Of a DNA stretch of 64,000 nucleotides, positions 55,694-64,000 are shown one piece after another. The DNA comes from Aquabacterium sp. J223 (GTDB lineage: Bacteria; Pseudomonadota; Gammaproteobacteria; Burkholderiales; Burkholderiaceae_C), in the NCBI RefSeq assembly GCF_024666615.1, contig NZ_CP088297.1, forward strand, positions 2,480,001 through 2,544,000, read 5' to 3'. The position numbers and the translations under genes are program-made. The stretch's first letter is position 1. Each line of letters begins with the position of its first letter. The notes beneath the pieces were generated by a model. The model was not told the origin of the DNA. It worked only from the letters and a program-made list of their open reading frames with translations, and made no database searches.

Positions 55694-56764
55694 ATGGCGC
55701 AGCGGGTGGGCGGGACGAGGGGCGCGCGGCGGCCGTTGATGGCCGCGGTGCTGGTGGCGATGGGGTGTGGCCTGGCGGTTCCGGTCATCGCCCAGGAGGC
55801 CGCCGCGGTGGCGGTGACGCCGATGAGCGTGGCCGCCGTGCAGCCGGTGCTGCAGGCCGAGCCGCAGCCGCTGGACACCGCCGGCCTCCTCAACGGCAGC
55901 CTGCCGTACAAGGGCAAGAAGCTCTACGTCGCCGAGTACCGGGTGCTGTTCGAGGTCTCGGGCAACGTGCGCGCGAGTACCCGCGCCGGCTACCTGCCGG
56001 GCCGCGACTACGGCGCCTCCAGCGTCAACGTGGCCTACAGCGGCGAGCCCGACATCGCCACCCTGCAGGCGGTGGTCGACCGCGCCTGGGCCGACTTCCA
56101 GAAGCGCATGGCCGACGCCGGCGTGGCGCTGGAGAACGCGGAGGCGGTGTTCAAGGAGCACGGCCCGGCGGTCTACGAGGCCAGCCAGGCCGCCAGCGCG
56201 CCCGGGGCACCGGTGTACGAGGAGGTGAGCCTGGGCTACGGCAAGCGCAAGTACCTGGTGCTGGCGCCCACCGGCATGAAGACGGTGCCGCGCGGCTTCG
56301 CCGGCATCGGCGCCGGCAACATCGGCCAGCGCATCGCCTACAGCAAGGCCGGGGTGGAGGGCCTGTCGGTCAGCCCGGTGATCAACGTCGCGGCGCAGGA
56401 GAGCTCGGGCAGCGGCTCGTCGATCTTCAACCGCGGCTCCACCGCCAACGCCCGGGCGCAGATGGAGCTGACCAACGTCGGCGTGCTGGCCCAGGGCCAT
56501 GCCAACGCCCAGGGCGTGACGCTGACCCGCAACGTGGTGCCGCCCGGCGAGTTCGCGGCCCTGCGCGAGGTGGGCGGCTACGACAGCAGCAAGGACCCGG
56601 TGGTCACCGCGGTCAACGTGCTGGGACGGCTGGCGCTGGGCGTGGCCGGCAACAACAGCAAGAAGGTCGAGCTGGCGATGGACTTCGACGGCCCCACCAC
56701 CGCCAAGCTCGCGCTGCAGGGCCTGGCCACCGTCAACCAGGCCGTCGCCAACGCGCTCAAGTAG
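55694..56764 (+). CDS. Secreted protein of unknown function
   Basis: A 356-aa exported protein with a signal peptide (RRPLMAAVLVAMGCGLAVPVIAQ). The mature protein begins with LPYKGKKLYVAEYRVLFEVSG, followed by regions rich in Gly, Asn and Ala, ending TTAKLALQGLATVNQAVAN. GGAGGGG precedes the ATG. I do not recognise a family; the length and repeated short Val/Ala strands suggest a beta-rich periplasmic or surface protein. It stands alone between murB and the convergent ppnP. Confidence 0.7.
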   Translation: MAQRVGGTRGARRPLMAAVLVAMGCGLAVPVIAQEAAAVAVTPMSVAAVQPVLQAEPQPLDTAGLLNGSLPYKGKKLYVAEYRVLFEVSGNVRASTRAGYLPGRDYGASSVNVAYSGEPDIATLQAVVDRAWADFQKRMADAGVALENAEAVFKEHGPAVYEASQAASAPGAPVYEEVSLGYGKRKYLVLAPTGMKTVPRGFAGIGAGNIGQRIAYSKAGVEGLSVSPVINVAAQESSGSGSSIFNRGSTANARAQMELTNVGVLAQGHANAQGVTLTRNVVPPGEFAALREVGGYDSSKDPVVTAVNVLGRLALGVAGNNSKKVELAMDFDGPTTAKLALQGLATVNQAVANALK

Positions 56765-56860
56765 TTCGGCATTGACCAAGCGGCAACCACGGATCCGGCT
56801 CTGCCGGGCCGTCGGTTGCGCCCCCTTGAGGGGGTGCGCCGTCAGGCGCGACGGGGGTGG

Positions 56861-57175
56861 TCAACCAAAATGGCAGATGTAGTGCAGGGCGGTCGTCACC
56901 TCGATGTCGAAGGACGAGTCGCCCGGCACGTCGAAGGACTGGCCGCCGCGGTAGGCGGTCCAGCCGTCCTGGCCCTTGAGCCTCACCCGGCACTCGCCCT
57001 CGACCAGCTGCATCACCTCCGGTGCGCCGGTGTTGAAGGTCAGCGTCGAGGGCAGGATCACGCCCACGCTCTTGCGGCTGCCGTCGGCCAGCGTCACGGT
57101 GTGCGAGACGCATTTGCCGTCGAAGTAGACGTTGGCCTTGGTCTGGACGGCGCCTTGCAGGGTGTCGGTGGTCAT
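56861..57175 (-). CDS. ppnP: Pyrimidine/purine nucleoside phosphorylase PpnP
   Basis: A 104-aa cupin-like protein of the former DUF1255 family. KANVYFDGKCVSHTV, GVILPSTLTFNTGAPEVMQL and SFDVPGDSSFDIEVT are its signature segments. PpnP phosphorolyses several nucleosides to ribose 1-phosphate and base. Short inverted repeats (about 56817-56838) before the convergent gene may be a terminator. Same strand as argG, 14 nt downstream. Confidence 0.95.
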   Translation of the reverse strand: MTTDTLQGAVQTKANVYFDGKCVSHTVTLADGSRKSVGVILPSTLTFNTGAPEVMQLVEGECRVRLKGQDGWTAYRGGQSFDVPGDSSFDIEVTTALHYICHFG

Positions 57176-57189
57176 GGTGAGGGAATGGG

Positions 57190-58590
<1,401 letters not shown>

Positions 58591-58719
58591 CTAGGTGGCG
58601 GCCGTCGGCCGCCGGGCGCCCGCCTCGGTGCATGCCCTAAGCGGTCGCCGAGGCGACAGCGGTGGCGCGGGGGCGCTGCTGCAATCGTCGGCACCGCCGT
58701 CGCCGCGCCGCCATCCCCG

Positions 58720-60429
58720 ATGTACGCCCTGTCCAACGAGCCCCGCCTGCGCCCCCACCATGCCGTCTGGCCGGCGCGCCTGCCGCGCGCGCTGAGCGTG
58801 CCGCGCACCTCTCTGTGGTTCAACCTCGAGGTCAGCGCCCGACGCTTTCCCGACAAGCCGGCAACGCGGTTCTTCGGCCGCGTCCTGACCTACGCCGACC
58901 TTCACCGCCAGGCCGAATGGCTGGCCGGCTGGCTGCAGCAGAGCGCCGGCGTGCGCAAGGGCGACCGGGTGCTGCTGGACCTGCAGAACTGCCCGCAGTT
59001 CCTGGTCGCCTTCTACGGCATCCTGCGCGCCGACGCGGTGGTGGTGCCGGTGAACCCGATGAACCGGGCCGAGGAACTGCGCCACTGCATCGCCGACTCC
59101 GAGGCGCGGGTGGCGATCTGCAGCGCCGACCTGGCGGGGCTGCTGCACGCCGCGAGCGAAGGGCTGCCGGCCAACCGCCGCCTGACGCACCTGGTGGCCA
59201 CCCGCCTGGCCGAGGCCGCGCCGGCCGACATCACGGAGGACGAGCGGCCGTCGCCGGCCATGCTCGACTGGCTGCTGGCCGACCCGCCGCTGCCGCCCGG
59301 CACGCTGCGCTGGACCGAGGTGCTGGGCAGCGGCTTCGGCCCCGGCGCCCACACCGCCGGGCCCGACGACCTGGCGGTGCTGCCCTACACCTCGGGCACC
59401 ACCGGCGCGCCCAAGGGCTGCATGCACCCGCACCGCACCCTCATGGCCAACACCGTGGGCGGCCTGTGGACCGGCGCCAACAGCGAGACGGTGGGCCTGG
59501 GCGTGGTGCCGATGTTCCACATCACCGGGCTCATCAACTTCGCCACCGGCGCCGTCTACAACGGCTCGACCACCGTGCTGATGCCGCGCTGGGACCGCGA
59601 GCTGGCCGGGCGGCTGATCTCGCGCCACCGGGTGACGAACTGGGTGTGCATCCCGACCATGGTGATCGACCTGTTCGGCAGCCCGAACTACCGCCGCTTC
59701 GACCTGTCCAGCCTGAAGTCGATGTCGGGCGGTGGCGCCGCCATGCCGCAGGCCGTGGCCGAGCGGCTGCGCGCCGAGTTCGGCATCACCTTCTGCGAGG
59801 GCTACGGCCTGACCGAGACCGCCGCCCAGACCCACGTCAACCTGCCGGAGCGGGCCAAGCTGCAGTGCCTGGGCATCCCCTTCTTCGGCACCGACTCGCG
59901 GGTGGTCGACCCGCAGACCCTGCGGGAACTGCCGCCCGGCGAGGTGGGCGAGATCGTCTCGCACGGGCCGCAGGTGTTTGAGGGCTACTGGCACCACCCG
60001 GAGGCCACCGAGGCCGCCTTCGTCGAGCTCGACGGCCAGCGCTTCTTCCGCACCGGCGACCTCGGCCGCATGGACGAGGAGGGCTACTTCTTCATCACCG
60101 ACCGGCTGAAGCGGATGATCAACGCCAGCGGATTCAAGGTCTGGCCGGCCGAGGTGGAGGCGCTGCTGTACCAGCATCCGGCCGTGCAGGAGGCCTGCAT
60201 CATCGCCGCCCGCGACGCCTACCGCGGCGAGACGGTGAAGGCGGTGATCGTGCTGCGCGCCGAGGCCCGGGCCACCACCGCGCCGGAGGACATCACCGCC
60301 TGGGCCCGGGAGCACATGGCCGCCTACAAGGTGCCGCGGCTGGTCGAGTTCGTCGACGCGCTGCCCAAGAGCGGCGCCGGCAAGGTGATGTGGCGGCTGC
60401 TGCAGGACCGGGAGCAGGCTCAGGGCTGA
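58720..60429 (+). CDS. Long-chain fatty acid-CoA ligase (AMP-binding)
   Basis: A 569-aa acyl-CoA synthetase. AMP-binding signature LPYTSGTTGAPKGCMHPH, the later FCEGYGLTETAAQTH, GDLGRMDEEGYFF and the lysine-bearing RLKRMINASGFKVWPAEVE, PKSGAGKVMWRL. It activates a carboxylic acid as acyl-CoA; fatty acid is the usual substrate. The 3' end overlaps the convergent DUF2325 gene by 10 nt. Start ATG 58720. Confidence 0.93.
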   Translation: MYALSNEPRLRPHHAVWPARLPRALSVPRTSLWFNLEVSARRFPDKPATRFFGRVLTYADLHRQAEWLAGWLQQSAGVRKGDRVLLDLQNCPQFLVAFYGILRADAVVVPVNPMNRAEELRHCIADSEARVAICSADLAGLLHAASEGLPANRRLTHLVATRLAEAAPADITEDERPSPAMLDWLLADPPLPPGTLRWTEVLGSGFGPGAHTAGPDDLAVLPYTSGTTGAPKGCMHPHRTLMANTVGGLWTGANSETVGLGVVPMFHITGLINFATGAVYNGSTTVLMPRWDRELAGRLISRHRVTNWVCIPTMVIDLFGSPNYRRFDLSSLKSMSGGGAAMPQAVAERLRAEFGITFCEGYGLTETAAQTHVNLPERAKLQCLGIPFFGTDSRVVDPQTLRELPPGEVGEIVSHGPQVFEGYWHHPEATEAAFVELDGQRFFRTGDLGRMDEEGYFFITDRLKRMINASGFKVWPAEVEALLYQHPAVQEACIIAARDAYRGETVKAVIVLRAEARATTAPEDITAWAREHMAAYKVPRLVEFVDALPKSGAGKVMWRLLQDREQAQG

Positions 60430-61679
60430 AGCGCCCTCGCGGCTTCGTCCAGTGCCCGCTGCAGCGCCGTGCGGCTGGGCGTCTCGACGAAGACGCAGCG
60501 TTTGCCGGTGCGCTTGCAGTGGTCCTTCACCCGCCAGTAGGCGTCGTGGCTGACGCAGCCGGTCTGGCACAGCACCAGGTCGGCGGCGGCCAGGGTCGCC
60601 TCCAGCTGCGCGATGTGGTCCTCGTCGCCGCCGTCGTGGTGCAGGAAGCGGCCGCCGCTGCCCTCGACCACCTGGCGGTACACCGGCACGATGGCCGGAC
60701 GGCCGCCGACGCACAGGACCGCGCGGTCGTGCAGCGACGCCGGCGCTGGCGTCGTGGCCGCCGCGCCGTCGGTGGTCGCGGTGGCCCGCTGCAGCGCCTG
60801 CAGTTCGTCGGTCAGCGCCGCGTGCCGCCGCTGCAGGCGGTCGTGGTCCTGCCGGGCGAGCAGCAGCGCGCGCTGCAGCGCGTGCACCTCGTCGGCCAGC
60901 GCGCCGTTGCGCTGCTGCAGCTCGAAGCGGGTCGGCAGGTCGGGCGCGGCCGCGTGCAGCGCCTGCAGCCGCAGCAGCTCGGCATCGCGGGCGGCCAGTT
61001 CGCCGCGCAGCTGGCCGAGCAGCCGCGCGTCGGCCTCGGCGCGCCGGGCGTGCTGCTCGACCTGGCGCTGGCAGCGCTGCTGCGCCGCCGCCAGTTCGCG
61101 GCCGAGCACGCCGTTCTCGTGCACCAGCTCGGCCAGCCGCTGCAGGTCGGCCCGCGTCGCGCTGCCCACCTGGTGCTGCAGCATGTGCACCGCGCCGAGC
61201 ACCCGGTCGGCCAGGGCGACGTCGCAGCGGGCATGGGTGATCGTGGCCCAGAAGGCGCCGGGCACCGCCTCGCTGGCGGCGGCGCCGGTCCACCAGGCGG
61301 CGAGCGCCTCGGTGGACTTGCAGGCGGCGGCGTCGCGCAGCGGGCCGGCGAAGCGGCGGTCGAGGTCGCGCTGCAGCGCCTCGGCCAGCGGCGTGCGGCG
61401 CTTGCATTCCTGCACCGCCATGCAGTGCAGCTCGTACTCGTCGATGGGCAGGGCCTTGGCGCTCAGCCGCCCCATGAGCCGGCGCAGCGCCGGCATCGGC
61501 AGGCACATGCCCACCACCGGACAGTGCGCATGGCCGTCGAGCTCCCACAGCCGGCGGCGGCGGGAGCCGGCCGGCTCAGCGGCCGCGACGGGCGATGGGC
61601 GCCGGCCCAGCAGGGCCAGCGGTTCGGTGGCGGGCCGCGCGTCGGGCGCGGCCACGGGTGCGATGAAGGAGGTCGCCAT
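60420..61679 (-). CDS. DUF2325 protein with long coiled coil
   Basis: A 419-aa protein with three parts: an N-terminal region with two Cys-containing segments (GHAHCPVVGMCLP, LHCMAVQECKRR), a predicted coiled coil (about 165-300, rich in Gln, Arg, Glu, Leu), and a C-terminal DUF2325 domain (LCVGGRPAIVPVYRQVVE, CQTGCVSHDAYWRVKDHCKR). Biochemical role unknown. A Fur-like palindrome at 61757-61775 lies about 80 nt before the ATG, in the right place to repress the gene when iron is plentiful. Confidence 0.85.
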   Translation of the reverse strand: MATSFIAPVAAPDARPATEPLALLGRRPSPVAAAEPAGSRRRRLWELDGHAHCPVVGMCLPMPALRRLMGRLSAKALPIDEYELHCMAVQECKRRTPLAEALQRDLDRRFAGPLRDAAACKSTEALAAWWTGAAASEAVPGAFWATITHARCDVALADRVLGAVHMLQHQVGSATRADLQRLAELVHENGVLGRELAAAQQRCQRQVEQHARRAEADARLLGQLRGELAARDAELLRLQALHAAAPDLPTRFELQQRNGALADEVHALQRALLLARQDHDRLQRRHAALTDELQALQRATATTDGAAATTPAPASLHDRAVLCVGGRPAIVPVYRQVVEGSGGRFLHHDGGDEDHIAQLEATLAAADLVLCQTGCVSHDAYWRVKDHCKRTGKRCVFVETPSRTALQRALDEAARALQP

Positions 61680-61756
61680 GCGATGCGCTCTGCAGCGGCG
61701 GCATGGCGGGCGAAGGGCTGGCGTGCCGGGTTGGAGGGGAACGAGGCGTCGATCTT

Positions 61757-61775
61757 ATTGAGAATAGTTCTCAAT
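61757..61775 (-). promoter_or_regulatory. Fur box upstream of the DUF2325 gene
   Basis: ATTGAGAATAGTTCTCAAT: perfect 8-bp arms ATTGAGAA and TTCTCAAT with a 3-nt centre, close to the Fur consensus (GAGAAT/ATTCTC core). It lies between the DUF924 stop and the DUF2325 ATG, so it most likely controls the latter. Confidence 0.75.
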
Positions 61776-61781
61776 GGGAAG

Positions 61782-62357
61782 TCAAAACCGCGACCCCGGC
61801 TGGCGCAGGAAGGCCTCCTCCTCCGTGCTGCTCGGTCGGCCGAGCACCTCGTTGCGATGGGGGAAGCGACCGAAGCGCTCGACCACCTCGGCGTGCTTGC
61901 GGGCCCAGTCGAGGTAACCGGCCAGTGCCGGCACCTCCTCCGCCAGGTCGCCGTACAGGCGCAGGGCCTCGGCCTGCATCGCCCGGTCCTCGGCGTGCTC
62001 GAAGGGCAGGTAGGCGAAGACCCGGCGCAGCGGCGGCAGGCGGCGGTCGTCGCCCGCGGCCACCAACTGCCGCGCGGCGGCCAGCGCCAGCGCGTCGCCG
62101 GCGAAGGCGCGGGGCGTGTCGCGGAAGGCGTTGCGGGTGAACTGGTCGAGCACCAGGATGCGCGCCAGCGCGGCCGCCGGGTGCAGCTGCCAGTCGGCCA
62201 GGCCGCCGGCCAGCGCCTGCTCGATCGTCGCGCCGAAGCGCCGGGCGATCTCGGCGTCGAAGGCCGGGTCCTTGCGGAACCAGGCCGGATTGGCTTCGAA
62301 GGACGCGGCGCTGTGGGCGGGTCCGAACCAGAAGTCCAAGACCTCGTCCGGCGTCAT
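61782..62357 (-). CDS. DUF924 family protein
   Basis: A 191-aa protein with the DUF924 signature: VLDFWFGPAHSAASF, LVLDQFTRNAFRDTPRAFA and VFAYLPFEHAED, FPHRNEVLGRPSS. Members look like TPR-fold proteins of unknown function. It ends 6 nt from the Fur box of the downstream gene and lies 102 nt after the small GNAT gene. Confidence 0.93.
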   Translation of the reverse strand: MTPDEVLDFWFGPAHSAASFEANPAWFRKDPAFDAEIARRFGATIEQALAGGLADWQLHPAAALARILVLDQFTRNAFRDTPRAFAGDALALAAARQLVAAGDDRRLPPLRRVFAYLPFEHAEDRAMQAEALRLYGDLAEEVPALAGYLDWARKHAEVVERFGRFPHRNEVLGRPSSTEEEAFLRQPGSRF

Positions 62358-62459
62358 GTCTGCCCCTCGTCCGACGGGTACGTCGGCCGATCCCCCAGGG
62401 GATGCGGGCCGGCTTGGGAGCGGCCCGGCGCTCGGCCCGGTGCGCTGAACCCGTCCGCT

Positions 62460-62738
62460 TCATGCGAGCTGCGCCTTCAGCTCGGGGTGCCGCTGCACAT
62501 AGGCGGCCATGAAGGCGCACAGCGGCCGCACCTTCAGCCCTTCGGCCTGGGCATGGGCGAACGCCGCCTGCGCCAGCGCGGAGGCGATGCCGTGGCCTTC
62601 CTGCGCCTCCGGCACCACGGTGTGGGTGAGCGACATCACGTCGCCGTCGAGCCGGTACTCGGCGATGCTCAGTTCGCCATCGACCTCGGCCTCGAAGCGC
62701 GAGGCGCCGGCGTTGTGCCGCACGGGGGTTCCAGTCAT
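62460..62738 (-). CDS. Small GNAT acetyltransferase (NATD1/YidJ-like)
   Basis: A 92-aa single-domain protein. GHGIASALAQAAFAHAQAEG carries the acetyl-CoA loop, and RPLCAFMAAYVQRHPE is the usual end of the NATD1/YidJ group. Substrate unknown. AAGGA precedes ATG 62738, which overlaps the S9 peptidase stop, so they are coupled. Confidence 0.9.
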   Translation of the reverse strand: MTGTPVRHNAGASRFEAEVDGELSIAEYRLDGDVMSLTHTVVPEAQEGHGIASALAQAAFAHAQAEGLKVRPLCAFMAAYVQRHPELKAQLA

Positions 62739-64000
62739 CGGGGGGTCCTTCCCAGTCGTCGCCACAGGTAGGCAAATTCGAGCGCCATCAGGTCTGCGCG
62801 CTGGCGGTTGTCGGCGGCGCCGCCGTGGCCGCCCTCGGTGTTCTCGTAGTACAGCACCGGCTGGCCCAGTTGCCGCAGGCGTTCGACCATCTTGCGGGCA
62901 TGGCCCGGGTGCACCCGGTCGTCGCGGGTGGAGGTGGTGAACAACGCCTCGGGATAGGCCACGCCGGGCTTGACGTTCTGGTAGGGGCTGTAGCGGGCGA
63001 TGTGGGCCCATTGCGCCGGGTCGTCCGGGTCGCCGTACTCGGCCATCCACGAGGCGCCGGCCAGCAGCTTGTGATAACGCCGCATGTCCAGCAGCGGCAC
63101 CTGGCAGACCACCGCGCCGAACAGGTCCGGCCGCCGCACGAAGACGCTGCCCACCAGCAGCCCGCCGTTGCTGCCGCCCTGGATGCCGAGGTGGCGCGGG
63201 CTGGTGATGCGGCGGCGCACCAGGTCTTCGGCCACCGCGATGAAGTCGTCGTGGCTGCGCGCCTTGTGCTCCTTCACCGCGGCCTGGTGCCAGGCCGGGC
63301 CGTACTCGCCGCCGCCGCGGAGGTTGGCGACGACGAGCACGCCGCCCTTGGAGTACCAGGCGCTGCCGAAGCCGGCCGAGTACCAGGGCTGCAGCGACAC
63401 CTCGAAGCCGCCGTAGCCGTAGAGCAGCGTGGGGTTGGTGCCGTCGGCGGTCGCGCCCTTGGGCCAGACGACGAAGTAGGGCACCCGGGTGCCGTCGGCG
63501 CTGGTGGCGAAGGCCTGCTCGACCTTCATGCCGGCGGTGTCGAAGAAGGCCGGCCGGGCCTTCAGCGGCTCCATGCGGTCGGGCCCCCGGTCCTCCGAGG
63601 CGCCGCCCGCGCCGGTGTGCGCCAGCGACAACGTGTCCGGCGTCAGGAAGTCGGTGTAGCTCACGAGGTAGGCCTCCGCCAGCGGATCGTCCGGCAACAG
63701 CGGATCGTGCAGCCCGGCCACGCCCAGTGCGCCGGGGAAGGGCGCCGGCACCTCGCGCCGCTGCCAGCCGGACGCCGGGTCGTGCCGCCAGGCCTCCAGC
63801 CGGCTGGCCACGTTGTCCAGCACGTCGACCAGCAGCCGGCTGCGGGTGGTGGTGGTGCCGGCCAGCGAGCGCGTGGGCGTGGGCGTGAAAAGCGCGGTCA
63901 GCCGGCGCTCGCCACGCAGGTAGGCCTCGGCATCGGCGACCAGCAGGCTGCCGCGCACGAAGCGCTCGCCACCGCCGGCGGCGCCGTCCGGTGAGGGCAG
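62735..64000 (-). CDS. S9 prolyl oligopeptidase (C-terminal part; 5' end outside window)
   Basis: About 421 residues are seen, up to the window edge, in one frame that begins before it. The catalytic domain is complete: nucleophile Ser in GIQGGSNGGLLVG, Asp in TSTRDDRVHPGHARKM and His in ENTEGGHGGAADN. PTLLYGYGGFEVSLQPWY is a typical start to this domain. The preceding residues are the end of the beta-propeller. S9A enzymes cut after Pro in short peptides. It overlaps the GNAT start by 4 nt. Confidence 0.93.
   Translation of the reverse strand: MPSPDGAAGGGERFVRGSLLVADAEAYLRGERRLTALFTPTPTRSLAGTTTTRSRLLVDVLDNVASRLEAWRHDPASGWQRREVPAPFPGALGVAGLHDPLLPDDPLAEAYLVSYTDFLTPDTLSLAHTGAGGASEDRGPDRMEPLKARPAFFDTAGMKVEQAFATSADGTRVPYFVVWPKGATADGTNPTLLYGYGGFEVSLQPWYSAGFGSAWYSKGGVLVVANLRGGGEYGPAWHQAAVKEHKARSHDDFIAVAEDLVRRRITSPRHLGIQGGSNGGLLVGSVFVRRPDLFGAVVCQVPLLDMRRYHKLLAGASWMAEYGDPDDPAQWAHIARYSPYQNVKPGVAYPEALFTTSTRDDRVHPGHARKMVERLRQLGQPVLYYENTEGGHGGAADNRQRADLMALEFAYLWRRLGRTPR

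Noticed and set aside
50644..56775. A continuous plus-strand frame of about 2,040 codons across several genes
   Set aside because: It runs out of frame through the ligase/GNAT fusion, murB and the secreted protein, and is Arg/Gly/Ala-rich without any fold. It is a composition artefact.

Overview
The window is very GC-rich and gene-dense. It looks like a chromosomal segment of an environmental betaproteobacterium of the order Burkholderiales, probably near the Rubrivivax/Leptothrix/Aquincola/Caldimonas group. That placement rests on family content and protein style (class 2 prfB with a frameshift site, FolE2, VC_2705-type symporters, PEP-CTERM proteins, paired acyl-CoA dehydrogenases), not on any search. 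There is no insertion sequence, phage gene, CRISPR array or rRNA. One tRNA (Thr, CGT) is present. Most genes are conserved housekeeping genes; accessory content sits in small islands.

Layout. 1-700 (minus): 5' part of a TamA-like outer-membrane assembly lipoprotein, a terminator and tRNA-Thr. 700-3720 (minus): an unusual three-gene cassette of FeeM-like N-acyltransferase, ThiF/E1-like adenylyltransferase and nitroreductase-fold protein, possibly with a tiny leader ORF; this is the best candidate here for an uncharacterised pathway. 4.3-5.1 kb: a PEP-CTERM surface protein whose ribosome site lies beside a long inverted repeat. 5.3-9.1 kb: fbp and pepN. 9.3-16.4 kb: a small membrane protein and TPR protein, then two paralogous Na+/solute symporters (the first with its DUF4212 partner) on either side of a membrane zinc-ribbon protein and prfB. 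16.4-20.6 kb: alpha/beta hydrolase, rsgA, phhB, M48 protease, orn. 20.6-21.4 kb: a lower-GC PEP-CTERM gene. 21.4-28.9 kb: rhlE, lspA, ileS, ribF and a pseudouridine synthase. 28.9-31.4 kb: two acyl-CoA dehydrogenase subunits separated by tandem hairpins. 31.6-36.2 kb: phosphoesterase, glycosyltransferase, ppk1, sixA. 36.3-39.3 kb: FAD oxidoreductase (frameshifted), polytopic membrane protein, GtrA. 39.3-46.2 kb: ppx, dienelactone hydrolase, ZIP transporter, universal stress protein, and an operon of Rieske oxygenase, DMT transporter and sulfurtransferase. 46.5-49.6 kb: xseB-ispA-dxs isoprenoid operon. 49.7-58.5 kb: folE2, acyl-CoA ligase/GNAT fusion, retropepsin-like protease, yajQ, murB, a secreted protein, ppnP, argG. 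58.7-64 kb: AMP-dependent ligase, a DUF2325 protein with a clear Fur-box-like operator, DUF924 protein, small GNAT and the C-terminal part of an S9 prolyl oligopeptidase.

How genes fit together. ppk1, sixA and ppx lie within 8 kb, so polyphosphate synthesis and breakdown are neighbours. xseB-ispA-dxs overlap or nearly touch and supply isoprenoid precursors. ileS-lspA, phhB-rsgA, yajQ-protease, GNAT-S9 peptidase, phosphoesterase-glycosyltransferase and FAD oxidoreductase-membrane protein are pairs overlapping by about 4 nt, implying translational coupling.

A caution for the reader: three genes (tamA start, prfB, FAD oxidoreductase) each carry an apparent one-base indel in a homopolymer run, which could be residual sequencing error rather than biology.
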